From positions 186,001 through 250,000 of the forward strand of contig NZ_NSKD01000003.1 of NCBI RefSeq assembly GCF_002286965.1: a stretch of 64,000 nt of DNA, in the 5' to 3' direction. This document shows positions 25,992-35,303 of the stretch, in pieces; positions within the stretch are counted from its first letter, which is position 1, and the number at the start of each line of letters is the position of its first letter. Position numbers and translations under genes: made by a program. The notes beneath the pieces were generated by a model that saw only the letters and a program-made list of their open reading frames with translations, was not told the DNA's origin and ran no database searches. This stretch comes from Halovibrio salipaludis (GTDB lineage: Bacteria > Pseudomonadota > Gammaproteobacteria > Pseudomonadales > Oleiphilaceae).

Positions 25992-27788
25992 ATGGCTTCA
26001 ACAACCGGATGGACCATCAGGGACTGGCAGGAGGCGTACCGTAATGGCCAGTCACCCCAGGCGCTTCTGGAAGCGCTGCTGGAGGCCGAGGACCCACGCG
26101 ACCCCGCCTGGATCAGCCTGGCGAGCCGGGAACAGCTGGCCGCCCAGATCGCGACCCTTTCCCCGGAGCAACCACTCTACGGGGTGCCGTTTGCGATCAA
26201 GGACAACATTGACGCGTTCGGTTTCGAGACCACTGCGGCCTGTCCGGAATACGGCTATCGGCCCGAGTGCGATGCGGAAGCGGTCAAGGCATTGAAAGAA
26301 GCGGGCGCCGTACTGATCGGCAAGACCAACCTCGACCAGTTCGCTACCGGGCTTGTCGGGACACGCTCTCCCTGGGGCGCCGTCCCCAACACCTTCGATG
26401 ACGCCGTCATAGCGGGAGGGTCGAGCTCCGGGTCCGCCGCGGTCGTGGCCCGCGGCACCGTCCCCTTCTCCCTGGGTACGGACACTGCCGGCTCCGGACG
26501 TGTACCGGCAGGACTGAACAATATCGTGGGCCTCAAGCCAACCCGGGGGGCCATCAGCACCCGCGGCGTGGTACCGGCGTGCCGGAGTCTGGACTGTGTC
26601 TCGGTTTTCGCCCTGACCACGGCTGATGCCGGCGTAATCCAGAGCTGCCTGGAAGCGGGCGAGAGCACTGACCCCTTTGGCCGCTCCCGCCTGGAATACG
26701 GATCCAACCCTGACTGTGCACTGAGGGCACCGGGCCCGATACGACGCCTGGCCATTCCCAGGGATCCGGAATGGTACAGCGACGAGCAGCAACGCGATGC
26801 ATGGGAGCAGGCCCTGGGCCAGTGGCGGTCCCTGGGCGCTGAGGTGGTGGAGCGGGACTTCACAACGCTCTACGCCATGGCCGCACTCCTGTATGAAGGC
26901 CCCTGGATCGCGGAGCGTCACGCCGCAATCAGCACCTTCATGGAGGCGAATGCGGCGGCCATGAACCCGGTAGTCCGGGACATCATCCGCCAGGCGGAGG
27001 GGTTCACAGCTACCAATGCGTTCAACGGCCTCTACCAGCAGCATGAGCTGCGCCATGCCCTGGACCAGGAGCTGGCGGCCATCGATGCCCTGCTGGTGCC
27101 GACCGCGCCCATCACCCCTTCCCTCAGGGCGGTCGAGGCCGACCCTGTGCACCTGAACGCCCGCCTTGGCCGCTACACCAACTTCGTCAACCTGGCTGAC
27201 CTTTGCGCGCTGGCGTTACCGGCCGGGTTCCGCGGAGACGGCCTGCCTTTCGGCATCACCCTGATCAGTGGCGCCTGGCGTGACCGGGATCTTCAGGAAC
27301 TGGGCGCGCAATGGCTCAACCACGCCCCGACACCACTAGGCGCCACCGGACGGGAGCGGCCACCGGAGACGCCACCAGAACCCTCTGCCGGCACGGTCCA
27401 GGTAACCGTGGCGGGCGCCCATCTCAGCGGCATGCCACTGAATGACCAGCTGACCGGGCGCGGTGCACGGCTGCTGAAAAGCACAGCAACCGCCCCCTGT
27501 TACCGGCTGTATGCCCTGGCCGGCACCACCCCGCCCAAACCCGGCCTGCGACGGGACCCCACCGGCGGCGCCCTGGACGTCGAGGTATGGGCGATGCCCA
27601 CGGAGCACTTCGGATCCTTCGTCGACCTGATTCCCCACCCACTGGGCATCGGCACCGTCGAACTGGCGGACGGCACCTGGGCCAAGGGCTTCATCTGTGA
27701 GGAAGCGGGGCTCGAGGGAGCCACGGACATCACGCATCTGGGGGGCTGGCGCGCCTATATCCAGTCCCTCCGGGAACAACAGGGATAA
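25992..27788 (+). CDS. atzF: Allophanate hydrolase
   Basis: Hydrolyses allophanate to ammonia and CO2, the last step of urea-carboxylase and guanidine-carboxylase routes. 598 residues: N-terminal amidase-signature domain with the Ser-Ser-Lys triad visible as K70 (GVPFAIKDNID), S144 (AGGSSSGSAA) and S168 (GTDTAGSGRVPAG), then a C-terminal AtzF domain (from about residue 460; LYALAGTTPPKPGLRRD). First gene after the sigma-54 promoter, 16 bp before urea carboxylase. It is the only allophanate hydrolase in the window. Confidence 0.94.
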   Translation: MASTTGWTIRDWQEAYRNGQSPQALLEALLEAEDPRDPAWISLASREQLAAQIATLSPEQPLYGVPFAIKDNIDAFGFETTAACPEYGYRPECDAEAVKALKEAGAVLIGKTNLDQFATGLVGTRSPWGAVPNTFDDAVIAGGSSSGSAAVVARGTVPFSLGTDTAGSGRVPAGLNNIVGLKPTRGAISTRGVVPACRSLDCVSVFALTTADAGVIQSCLEAGESTDPFGRSRLEYGSNPDCALRAPGPIRRLAIPRDPEWYSDEQQRDAWEQALGQWRSLGAEVVERDFTTLYAMAALLYEGPWIAERHAAISTFMEANAAAMNPVVRDIIRQAEGFTATNAFNGLYQQHELRHALDQELAAIDALLVPTAPITPSLRAVEADPVHLNARLGRYTNFVNLADLCALALPAGFRGDGLPFGITLISGAWRDRDLQELGAQWLNHAPTPLGATGRERPPETPPEPSAGTVQVTVAGAHLSGMPLNDQLTGRGARLLKSTATAPCYRLYALAGTTPPKPGLRRDPTGGALDVEVWAMPTEHFGSFVDLIPHPLGIGTVELADGTWAKGFICEEAGLEGATDITHLGGWRAYIQSLREQQG

Positions 27789-27804
27789 GGAAAGGAGTAA
27801 CGCC

Positions 27805-30800
27805 ATGTTTTCAAAGGTTCTTGTGGCCAACCGGGGCGAGATTGCGGTGCGCATCATCCAAAGCCTCAAGCGGCTGGGCATCACCAGCATTGCGGTCTAC
27901 TCCCATCCGGACCGCCACAGCCAGCACGCCACACTCGCCGATGAGGCCTATCCGCTGAGCGGTGAGAGCGCCGCCGAGACCTATCTCGACACAGAGCGCA
28001 TTCTGTCCATTGCGCGCGAATCGGGCGCTGACGCCATTATCCCTGGTTACGGGTTCCTCTCGGAGAACGCCGACTTTGCCGAGGCCTGCGCGGATGCTGG
28101 CATCCACTTCGCCGGCCCTACCCCGGATCAGATCCGTGAGTTCGGTCTCAAGCACCGCGCGCGGGCTCTGGCCGAAGATGCCGGCGTCCCCCTCGCACCG
28201 GGTACGGGCCTGCTGAGCGGCCCCGAAGAGGCGCTGGCGCACGCCAACCAGCTGGGCTATCCGGTGATGCTCAAGTCAACGGCCGGAGGCGGCGGTATCG
28301 GCCTCAACCGCTGCGACACCGCGGATGAACTGCGCCTGGCCTTTGAGAGCGTGCAGCGTCTTGGCGAAAGCTTCTTCAATGACAGCGGCGTTTTTCTGGA
28401 GCGTTACATCGCCCGCGCCCGCCATGTGGAGGTCCAGATTGTCGGCGACGGGCAGGGGCGTGTGATCGCGCTGGGCGAACGCGACTGCTCACTGCAGCGT
28501 CGCAACCAGAAGGTGGTCGAGGAAACACCGGCCCCGAACCTGCCTGCCGGAACCCGCCGCGCCATGCTGGACGCCGCCGTGGCCCTGGGCGAATCGGTGA
28601 ACTACCAGTCGGTTGGCACGGTTGAGTACATCTACGACGCGGACCGTGACGCCTTCTATTTTCTGGAGGTCAACACACGGCTGCAGGTGGAGCATCCCGT
28701 AACCGAATGCGTTACCGGCATCGACCTGGTGGAATGGATGCTGCGCATCGGTGCGGGTGAGTCCCCGGATCTGGATGCGTTCGAGCCACGGTTCGAGGGC
28801 GCGGCAATGGAAGTCCGGCTTTACGCCGAAGACCCCCTCAAGGACTTCCAGCCAGCGCCCGGCGAACTCAATGATGTCCACTGGCCGGAAAACGGTGTGC
28901 GCATCGACGGCTGGGTTGAGACCGGCACCGAGGTCTCGCCGCACTACGACCCCATGCTGGCCAAGATGATCGTACACGGGCGTGACCGCGCCGACGCACT
29001 GACACGCCTGCGCACCGCACTGGACGAAACCCGCCTGCTGGGCATTGCCACCAACCTGGATTACCTGCGCCAGGTTCTGGCGGACCCGGCCTTCAGTGCC
29101 GGCGAGGTCGCCACATCATCACTGGATACCTTCGAATACAGACCCAACGTGGTCGAGGTGGTCAAACCTGGGACCTATACCACCGTCCAGGACTGCCCCG
29201 GGCGTGTCGGCTACTGGCACATCGGCGTACCGCCTTCCGGTCCCATGGACGACTACGCGTTCCGCCTGGCCAACCGGATCGTGGGCAATGCTCCGGAAGC
29301 AGCCGGTCTGGAGTGCACCATCATAGGTCCCACCCTGACCTTTCACCGTGACAGCGTCATTGCCCTGACCGGCGCCAGCACGGACGCGGAGATCGACGGC
29401 ACCCCCTGTCCCTTCTGGGAACCGGTAACCGTGTCGGCGGGCCAGACCCTGACCGTGGGCCGGGCGACCACGGGCTGCCGCACCTACCTGGCCGTGCGTG
29501 CCGGCTTCGACGTGCCCGAATACCTGGGCAGCCGGGCCACCTTTGCCCTCGCCCAGTTCGGCGGTCACGGGGGCCGGCCACTGCGCACCGGGGATACCGT
29601 CCCGCTCAACCAGCCGGAACTGCCTGCCTGCACCACCGCCGCGCCCGAAACCGCGCCCGCCCCGGCGGATCCCGCGCTGATTCCAGAGTACCCCGACCAC
29701 TGGCAGATCGGCGTGCTCTACGGCCCGCATGGCGCACCGGACTTCTTTACCCGGGACTCCATCACCCGCTTCTTCGATACCGCCTGGGAAGTCCATTACA
29801 ACTCCAACCGGCTGGGCATCCGGCTGAACGGACCTCGCCCGGAGTTCACCCGGACCGACGGCGGCGAAGCAGGCCTCCACCCCTCCAACATCCACGACTG
29901 CGAATACGCCATCGGCAGCATCAACTTCACCGGCGACATGCCTGTGATCCTGACGCGGGACGGGCCCAGCCTGGGCGGCTTTGTCTGCCCGGTCACCATC
30001 GCCAGCGCGGAACTGTGGAAGGTGGGTCAGGTCAAACCAGGCGACACCATCCAGTTCGTCGCCATGGACATGGATACCGCCATGGCCCTGACCCAGCAGC
30101 GGGAAGACACCATAGCGACTCTACAGCACCAGCCAGAGCCGGCGTGGCAGCCCCCGAGGCTGGAGCCCGAAAAGGAAGCCTCCGCCACCATCCTGGCCTC
30201 CCTGCCGGAGTCCGATACCGGGCCCGCCGTGTGCTACCGCCAGGCCGGCGACAACTACATACTGATGGAGTACGGGCCCAACGTTATGGACCTGGGCTTC
30301 CGCCTGCGCATTCACGGCCTTATGGAAGCGCTGGAGGATCGGGCCCTGGAAGGCCTCCTGGAACTGTCACCGGGGGTGCGTTCCCTGCAGCTGCGCTACG
30401 ACCCGCACCGTCTGCCGCAGTCATCCCTGATCCAGACACTGCTGGACATTGAGCAGACACTGCCGGCAACGGATGAACTTACGGTCCGCAGCCGGGTGCT
30501 GCACCTGCCCATGGCGTTCGAGGATACCGCTACCCTGGAGGCCGTGGACAAGTACCGCCAGTCCGTACGTGATACCGCGCCCTGGCTGCCCAACAACGTG
30601 GACTTCATCCAGCGCCTCAATGGCCTGGAACACCGGGATGAAGTCCGGGAGGTGCTCTACAGCGCACGCTACCTGGTGCTGGGCCTGGGAGACGTCTATC
30701 TGGGCGCCCCCTGCGCCGTGCCACTGGATCCCCGCCACCGGCTCATGACCTCCAAGTACAACCCGGCCCGGACCTGGACAGCAGAGGGAACCGTGGGCAT

Positions 30801-31443
30801 CGGCGGTGTCTACATGTGCATCTACGGAATGGATTCACCCGGGGGCTACCAGCTGGTTGGGCGCACCCTGCCCATCTGGAACAAGCACCTCAAAAATCCC
30901 CAGTTCGAAGCCGGCAAGCCCTGGCTGCTGCGGTTCTTCGACCAGGTTTCCTTCTACCCGGTCAGCGAGGAGGAGCTGCATGAACTGAGGGATCAGTTCC
31001 GCGCCGGCGAGCTAACCATCCCCATCGAGGAGGAAACCTTCGAGCTCGTCTCGCACAAGGCGTTCCTGGAAGAGTACGCGGATTCAATCGCTCAGTTCCG
31101 GGAACACCAGCGGGCCGCGTACCATGAGGAGGTCGCCCGCTGGAAGGAAAGCGAGGACCGGGCCGTGGAAGCGCTCCATGACGCCAACAACCGCCCGGCA
31201 ACGGATGAGCTGGAGGCGCTTGGCGAACTGGTGAGCGCCGAGATCGCGGGTAACATCTGGAAGTGCCTGGTGCAGCCCGGGGATACCGTTGCCTTGGGGG
31301 ATCCCGTGGTCATTGTGGAAGCCATGAAAATGGAGTTCGAGATGACGGCGCCCGACAGTGGCCGCATCAGTGCGATACACTGTGAGCCGGGTAAAGCTGT
31401 CTCACCGGGCGCCCCTCTGGTGAGCATTAAAACCGATTCCTGA
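27805..31443 (+). CDS. uca: Urea carboxylase (biotin-dependent)
   Basis: ATP- and biotin-dependent carboxylation of urea to allophanate. 1212 residues: biotin carboxylase domain (1-450; VLVANRGEIAVRIIQSLKRL, MLKSTAGGGGIGLNRC, LERYIARARHVEVQIVGDG), KipA/KipI-like carboxyltransferase domains (about 455-1050), and a biotinyl domain with VEAMKMEFE placing biotin on K1175. Its carboxyltransferase core (PWLPNNVDFI, GAPCAVPLDPRHRL, GGVYMCIYGMDSPGGYQLVG) looks like yeast urea carboxylase, unlike the second carboxylase at 36772. The start follows AAAGGAG; a 36-codon extension into atzF is rejected. Specificity for urea rather than guanidine is inference from these motifs and the urt context. Confidence 0.85.
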   Translation: MFSKVLVANRGEIAVRIIQSLKRLGITSIAVYSHPDRHSQHATLADEAYPLSGESAAETYLDTERILSIARESGADAIIPGYGFLSENADFAEACADAGIHFAGPTPDQIREFGLKHRARALAEDAGVPLAPGTGLLSGPEEALAHANQLGYPVMLKSTAGGGGIGLNRCDTADELRLAFESVQRLGESFFNDSGVFLERYIARARHVEVQIVGDGQGRVIALGERDCSLQRRNQKVVEETPAPNLPAGTRRAMLDAAVALGESVNYQSVGTVEYIYDADRDAFYFLEVNTRLQVEHPVTECVTGIDLVEWMLRIGAGESPDLDAFEPRFEGAAMEVRLYAEDPLKDFQPAPGELNDVHWPENGVRIDGWVETGTEVSPHYDPMLAKMIVHGRDRADALTRLRTALDETRLLGIATNLDYLRQVLADPAFSAGEVATSSLDTFEYRPNVVEVVKPGTYTTVQDCPGRVGYWHIGVPPSGPMDDYAFRLANRIVGNAPEAAGLECTIIGPTLTFHRDSVIALTGASTDAEIDGTPCPFWEPVTVSAGQTLTVGRATTGCRTYLAVRAGFDVPEYLGSRATFALAQFGGHGGRPLRTGDTVPLNQPELPACTTAAPETAPAPADPALIPEYPDHWQIGVLYGPHGAPDFFTRDSITRFFDTAWEVHYNSNRLGIRLNGPRPEFTRTDGGEAGLHPSNIHDCEYAIGSINFTGDMPVILTRDGPSLGGFVCPVTIASAELWKVGQVKPGDTIQFVAMDMDTAMALTQQREDTIATLQHQPEPAWQPPRLEPEKEASATILASLPESDTGPAVCYRQAGDNYILMEYGPNVMDLGFRLRIHGLMEALEDRALEGLLELSPGVRSLQLRYDPHRLPQSSLIQTLLDIEQTLPATDELTVRSRVLHLPMAFEDTATLEAVDKYRQSVRDTAPWLPNNVDFIQRLNGLEHRDEVREVLYSARYLVLGLGDVYLGAPCAVPLDPRHRLMTSKYNPARTWTAEGTVGIGGVYMCIYGMDSPGGYQLVGRTLPIWNKHLKNPQFEAGKPWLLRFFDQVSFYPVSEEELHELRDQFRAGELTIPIEEETFELVSHKAFLEEYADSIAQFREHQRAAYHEEVARWKESEDRAVEALHDANNRPATDELEALGELVSAEIAGNIWKCLVQPGDTVALGDPVVIVEAMKMEFEMTAPDSGRISAIHCEPGKAVSPGAPLVSIKTDS

Positions 31444-31460
31444 GCAGGCGATGACCCCCA

Positions 31461-32174
31461 ATGGCGGAATCCGGCGCCCCCACACAGCGCGAAAGCATGG
31501 CCGACCGGATCTATCAGGCGCTCAAGGAGGATATCTTTGAGTTCCGCCTGATCCCTGGCGACAAGTTCAGTGAATCCGACATCGCGCAGCGGCTTTCGGC
31601 CAGCCGCACGCCGGTTCGCGAGGCGCTGTACCGGCTGGAGCGCGAAGGCTATGTGGACGTGCTTTTCCGCAGTGGCTGGCAGATACGGCAGCTGGATTTC
31701 AAGCAGATCGAGGAGCTCTACGACCTGCGCATTACCCTTGAACGGGCCGCGATGCACAAGATCTGCCGCCTGGATAAGCCGCCGCCCGCGCTGCGGCTGC
31801 TCAACGACATCTGGAACCCGGATGCCCCTTCTGAGAGGGCTTTCGGCAGCACGGTGCGCGCCCTGGATGAGAGCTTCCACTGTGAGCTGGTGGCGGCAGC
31901 CGGCAACGACGAAATGACCCAGGTCCACCAGCGGATAACGGACCGGCTGCGCATCGTCCGGCGGCTTGATTTCACCCGGCCCGACCGGATCGATGCCACT
32001 TACCGGGAACACGCCGAAATCCTGCAGGCACTGATCGCCAACAATCCCGGTGAGGCCGCGGAGAAAATGACCGCCCATATCCGTACCAGCCAGGAGGCCG
32101 TCAAGGGCATCTCACTGGAGCGCATCCGGGAGGTCTCGCAACAGCATCGGCGCCGGGAACCAGGTTGCCCTTAG
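31461..32174 (+). CDS. GntR family (FadR/FCD) transcriptional regulator
   Basis: 237 residues: N-terminal winged HTH (DRIYQALKEDIFEFRLIPGD, SESDIAQRLSASRTPVREAL) and a C-terminal all-helical FCD ligand domain (from about residue 85) with the metal/ligand histidines likely in ESFHCELV and AHIRTSQEAV. Lies 17 bp after urea carboxylase in the same operon, so it is autoregulated if it binds the twin palindromes at 25640 and 25958. Ligand unknown; urea, allophanate or guanidine-derived signals are candidates. Confidence 0.88.
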   Translation: MAESGAPTQRESMADRIYQALKEDIFEFRLIPGDKFSESDIAQRLSASRTPVREALYRLEREGYVDVLFRSGWQIRQLDFKQIEELYDLRITLERAAMHKICRLDKPPPALRLLNDIWNPDAPSERAFGSTVRALDESFHCELVAAAGNDEMTQVHQRITDRLRIVRRLDFTRPDRIDATYREHAEILQALIANNPGEAAEKMTAHIRTSQEAVKGISLERIREVSQQHRRREPGCP

Positions 32175-32219
32175 GTTTCAGGCCCAATCTGCCCCCAACC
32201 GGGGCACACCCCTCTAAGC

Positions 32220-32236
32220 TGCACCAAGATGGCGCG
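32220..32236. promoter_or_regulatory. NtrC-like enhancer site (guanidine operon)
   Basis: TGCACC-AAGAT-GGCGCG: ten of twelve consensus positions of the TGCACC-N5-GGTGCA dyad match, and the left half and centre closely resemble classical glnA enhancer sites. It is centred about 100 bp upstream of the predicted sigma-54 start. Confidence 0.5.
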
Positions 32237-32301
32237 CCCGATTCCCGACCACGACAGCATCAGATCCCCCAGGCTACTGTCATTAAAGGTTTTTCCATAG
32301 G

Positions 32302-32317
32302 TGGCACTGTGGTTGCA
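32302..32317 (+). promoter_or_regulatory. Sigma-54 (-24/-12) promoter for the guanidine operon
   Basis: TGGCAC-TGTGG-TTGCA: exact consensus match. The predicted start near 32328 gives a leader of about 200 nt that contains the guanidine-I riboswitch. The 360-bp gap 32175-32534 is fully explained by this promoter, the upstream enhancer site and the riboswitch. Confidence 0.82.
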
Positions 32318-32389
32318 ATCTAACATACAGGAATCAGATGACTGAGCGGCGCTGTGCTGCCCGGTCCGTTCCAAGACAATCTCAAATGG

Positions 32390-32480
32390 ACAGCTAGGGT
32401 TCCGGCCACACCGACGTGGCGTCTGGTCCGAGAGCGGTCGACCTTCTGAAGGTTACACGGCGGGACAAAAGCCCGGGAGG
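32390..32480 (+). promoter_or_regulatory. Guanidine-I riboswitch (ykkC class)
   Basis: Conserved core elements of the ykkC aptamer are present in order: CTAGGGTTCCG (32394-32404), hairpin GCCAC/GTGGC (32405-32420), CTGGTCCGAGAG (32423-32434), hairpin ACCTT/AAGGT (32441-32453), and ACACGGCGGGACAAAAGCCC followed by GGGAG (32455-32479). Binds guanidinium and switches on downstream genes. The SBP start codon is 54 nt after the aptamer, so control is likely at ribosome access; no T-run terminator is seen. Confidence 0.93.
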
Positions 32481-32534
32481 ATACAGGCTGAACAGCCATC
32501 TGATTCCTCCCAGTCCACCGTCAGGAGGCTCGAC

Positions 32535-33590
32535 ATGCGATCCAAGCTGCTTACCGCACTCCCCTTCATTGCCGCCGCCGGCATGCTGCCCGGCACCGCC
32601 CTTGCAAAAGACGAATTCAGTGTCTGCTGGTCCATCTATGTGGGCTGGATGCCCTGGGATTACGGCGATGCCGAAGGCATCGTTGATAAATGGGCTGACA
32701 GGTACGACATCGAAATCGACGTGGTCCAGATCAACGACTACATCGAGTCCATCAACCAGTACACCTCCGGCCGCTTCGACGGCTGCACCATGACCAACAT
32801 GGACGCGCTCACCATCCCGGCCTCGGGCAATGTCGACTCCACTGCACTGCTGGTGGGCGACTTCTCCGACGGCAATGATGGCATCGTCATGAAGAACGAG
32901 GATGACCTGGCCGAGATCGAGGGCAAGCGCGTCAACCTGGTGGAACTCTCTGTCTCCCACTACCTGCTGGCGCGGGGCCTGGAGTCCGTAGGGCTGTCCG
33001 AGCGTGATATCGAGGTCGTCAACACCGCCGACGCGGATATTGTCTCAGCCTTCGCCACGCCCGACGTCAGTTCCGTGGTTACCTGGAACCCGCAGCTCAG
33101 CTCCGTGCTGGAACAGCCCAATGCCAACCTGGTTTTCGACTCCTCCCAGATCCCGGGCGAGATCATGGACCTGATGGTGGTCAACACGGAAACCCTGGAA
33201 GCCAACCCGGAGTTCGGCAAGGCCCTGACCGGCGCCTGGTACGAGATCATGGCCCGCATGCAGGGCGATGACGAAACGGCCATTGAGGCCCGTACCCATA
33301 TGGCGAATGCCGCGGGCACCGATCTTGAGGGCTACGAGGCCCAGCTGGAGGCGACCAACATGTTCCATGACCCCTCCGAAGCGGTGGATTTCACCCGTAG
33401 TGACCAGCTGCTGGAAACCATGCAGAACGTGGCCGAGTTCTCCTTCCGTCATGGTCTGCTCGGCCAGGGTGCGCCCAGCGCGGAAGCCGTGGGCATCGAG
33501 ACACCGTCCGGGACCTACGGTAACGAAGGCAACGTGAACCTGCGCTTTACGGACAAGTACATGCAGCAGGCCGCGGACGGGGAACTCTGA
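32535..33590 (+). CDS. Guanidine ABC transporter, substrate-binding protein (NitT/TauT type)
   Basis: 351 residues with a Sec signal peptide (cleavage near ALA-KD). A NitT/TauT-like periplasmic binding fold; often labelled 'putative urea ABC transporter substrate-binding protein'. Location directly under a guanidine-I riboswitch, and with carboxyguanidine deiminase and guanidine carboxylase downstream, makes guanidine the likely ligand. The ATG follows AGGAGG. A stable hairpin follows the gene, as common for abundant binding proteins. Confidence 0.85.
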   Translation: MRSKLLTALPFIAAAGMLPGTALAKDEFSVCWSIYVGWMPWDYGDAEGIVDKWADRYDIEIDVVQINDYIESINQYTSGRFDGCTMTNMDALTIPASGNVDSTALLVGDFSDGNDGIVMKNEDDLAEIEGKRVNLVELSVSHYLLARGLESVGLSERDIEVVNTADADIVSAFATPDVSSVVTWNPQLSSVLEQPNANLVFDSSQIPGEIMDLMVVNTETLEANPEFGKALTGAWYEIMARMQGDDETAIEARTHMANAAGTDLEGYEAQLEATNMFHDPSEAVDFTRSDQLLETMQNVAEFSFRHGLLGQGAPSAEAVGIETPSGTYGNEGNVNLRFTDKYMQQAADGEL

Positions 33591-33610
33591 CCCCACCGCC
33601 TCCAACGCAT

Positions 33611-33637
33611 GCCGGCTCTCCGGAGCCGGCCCGTTTT
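33611..33637 (+). terminator. Intercistronic hairpin, partial terminator or mRNA stabiliser
   Basis: GCCGGCTC-TCCG-GAGCCGGC, an 8-bp perfect stem with a tetraloop, followed by CCGTTTT. It lies between the binding-protein gene and permease gene and probably raises the ratio of the former; the T-run is too short for full termination. Confidence 0.55.
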
Positions 33638-33657
33638 CCCGCTGACGGGCTGATCCC

Positions 33658-34476
33658 ATGAAGAAACTGATCAACCGGCAACCCAATCGCTATGCCCGCT
33701 GGTTCCTGGGGCTGCTGCCGTTTGCGCTGCTTCTGGCCATCTACATCGGCGCCTCCTCGGCGCGCCTGGCGGAAAACCCGGATGACCCCCTGCTGCCCTC
33801 ACTGACCCAGATGGCTGAGGCGGTCGAACGCATGGCGTTTGAACCCAGCAAGCGCTCCGGCGACTACCTGCTGCTCCAGGACACCCTGGCGAGCCTTCAG
33901 AGGCTTGGTATCGGCATTGGTTTTTCCGCCGCGCTGGCCCTGATATTCGGTATCGCCAACGGCGCCATTCCCTATGTGCGAGCAACGCTCTCGCCTTTGG
34001 TCGTGGGCGTCTCCCTGGTACCCCCCATGGCCATACTGCCGATACTGTTCATCGTGTTCGGGCTGGAGGAACTGGCCAAGGTCATGCTGATCATCATTGG
34101 CGTGACACCCTTCATGATCCGGGACATGCAACAGCGGACCCTTGAGATCCCCGAGGAGCAGATCATCAAGATGCAGACGCTCGGGGCCAACACCTGGCAG
34201 ACCATCACCCGCCTGATGCTACCCCAGATCATGCCACGGCTGCTGGCCACCACGCGCCTGGCCCTGGGCACCGCCTGGCTGTTCCTGATCGCCGCCGAGG
34301 CCATCGCCGCCACCGAGGGGCTGGGCTACCGCATCTTCCTGGTGCGGCGCTACCTCTCCATGGACGTGATCCTGCCCTACGTCCTCTGGATCACGCTGCT
34401 GGCGCTGGTGATCGACTTCCTGCTCAACCGCTGGTCCAGGTGGCGTTACCCCTGGTTCCACGCAACCGGCCAATAG
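33658..34476 (+). CDS. Guanidine ABC transporter, permease
   Basis: 272 residues, about six membrane helices, BPD/TauC-like. The inner-membrane permease EAA-type loop is seen around VTPFMIRDMQQRTLEIPEEQ and MQTLGANTWQTITRLMLPQI. Second gene of the transporter; 11 bp before the ATPase gene. Substrate assignment follows the operon and riboswitch. Confidence 0.87.
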   Translation: MKKLINRQPNRYARWFLGLLPFALLLAIYIGASSARLAENPDDPLLPSLTQMAEAVERMAFEPSKRSGDYLLLQDTLASLQRLGIGIGFSAALALIFGIANGAIPYVRATLSPLVVGVSLVPPMAILPILFIVFGLEELAKVMLIIIGVTPFMIRDMQQRTLEIPEEQIIKMQTLGANTWQTITRLMLPQIMPRLLATTRLALGTAWLFLIAAEAIAATEGLGYRIFLVRRYLSMDVILPYVLWITLLALVIDFLLNRWSRWRYPWFHATGQ

Positions 34477-34487
34477 GGGGCGCAACC

Positions 34488-35303
34488 ATGGCCATGATCG
34501 AGATCCGCAACCTGTGGAAGGAATTCGGCGAGGACGTAGTGCTGGAGCGGCTCAACGCCTCCATCGAGGCACGCGAGTTCGTCACCGTGGTGGGCGCCTC
34601 CGGCTGCGGCAAGACCACTTTCCTGAAAATGCTGCTCGGCACCGAGACGCCCACGCGCGGCGAGCTGCTTCTGGATGGCAAGCCGATCCCGGAAGAGCCG
34701 GACGCCACACGCGGCATCGTCTTCCAGCGCTACTCCGTGATGCCGCACCTGGATGCCACCGGCAACGTCATGCTCGCCGGCGAGCTGGAAGCCAGCCGCT
34801 GGCTCGGGCGTGTCTTCGGCGCCCACCGGCGCCGGCTCCGGGATGACGCCATCGCCATGCTGAAAGAGGTGGGCCTGGAACACGCCCTCGACAAGTACCC
34901 CCACGAACTCTCCGGCGGCATGCAGCAGCGCCTGGCCCTCGCCCAGGCACTGATCAAGAAACCCCGGATCCTGCTTCTGGACGAGCCCTTCGGCGCCCTG
35001 GACCCCGGCATCCGCCGGGACATGCACGAACTGGTCAGCCGTCTGTGGCGCGAGCAACAGCTCACGGTCTTCATGATCACTCACGACATTGAGGAAGGCT
35101 TCGCGCTCGGCACCCGCCTCTGGGTCTTCGACAAGGAACGCCTGGACCCGCAGGCGCCGGAAGCCTACGGCGCCCGCATCACCTACGACCTCGCCGTGGG
35201 CCGCGACGACACCGGCGTGCTGGACGACATCAATGCCGACGTGGATGCCACCGCCCGAACCATCGACACCCAAACCCCGCAACCGACAGGAGAACACTCA
35301 TGA
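34488..35303 (+). CDS. Guanidine ABC transporter, ATP-binding protein
   Basis: 271 residues, NitT/TauT-type ATPase. Walker A VGASGCGKTTFLKML, Q-loop GIVFQRYSVMPHL, signature LSGGMQQRLALAQAL, Walker B ILLLDEPFGALDPGI, H-loop MITHDIEEGFAL. The C-terminal 50 residues form a charged extension. The ATG chosen (M-A-M-I-E) gives the usual family N-terminus. Its stop overlaps the next start (ATGA). Confidence 0.9.
   Translation: MAMIEIRNLWKEFGEDVVLERLNASIEAREFVTVVGASGCGKTTFLKMLLGTETPTRGELLLDGKPIPEEPDATRGIVFQRYSVMPHLDATGNVMLAGELEASRWLGRVFGAHRRRLRDDAIAMLKEVGLEHALDKYPHELSGGMQQRLALAQALIKKPRILLLDEPFGALDPGIRRDMHELVSRLWREQQLTVFMITHDIEEGFALGTRLWVFDKERLDPQAPEAYGARITYDLAVGRDDTGVLDDINADVDATARTIDTQTPQPTGEHS

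Noticed and set aside
27697-27804. Upstream extension of urea carboxylase into atzF
   Set aside because: Extension is Arg/Gly/Ser-rich shadow sequence; AAAGGAG precedes the ATG that gives the canonical MFSKVLVANRG start.
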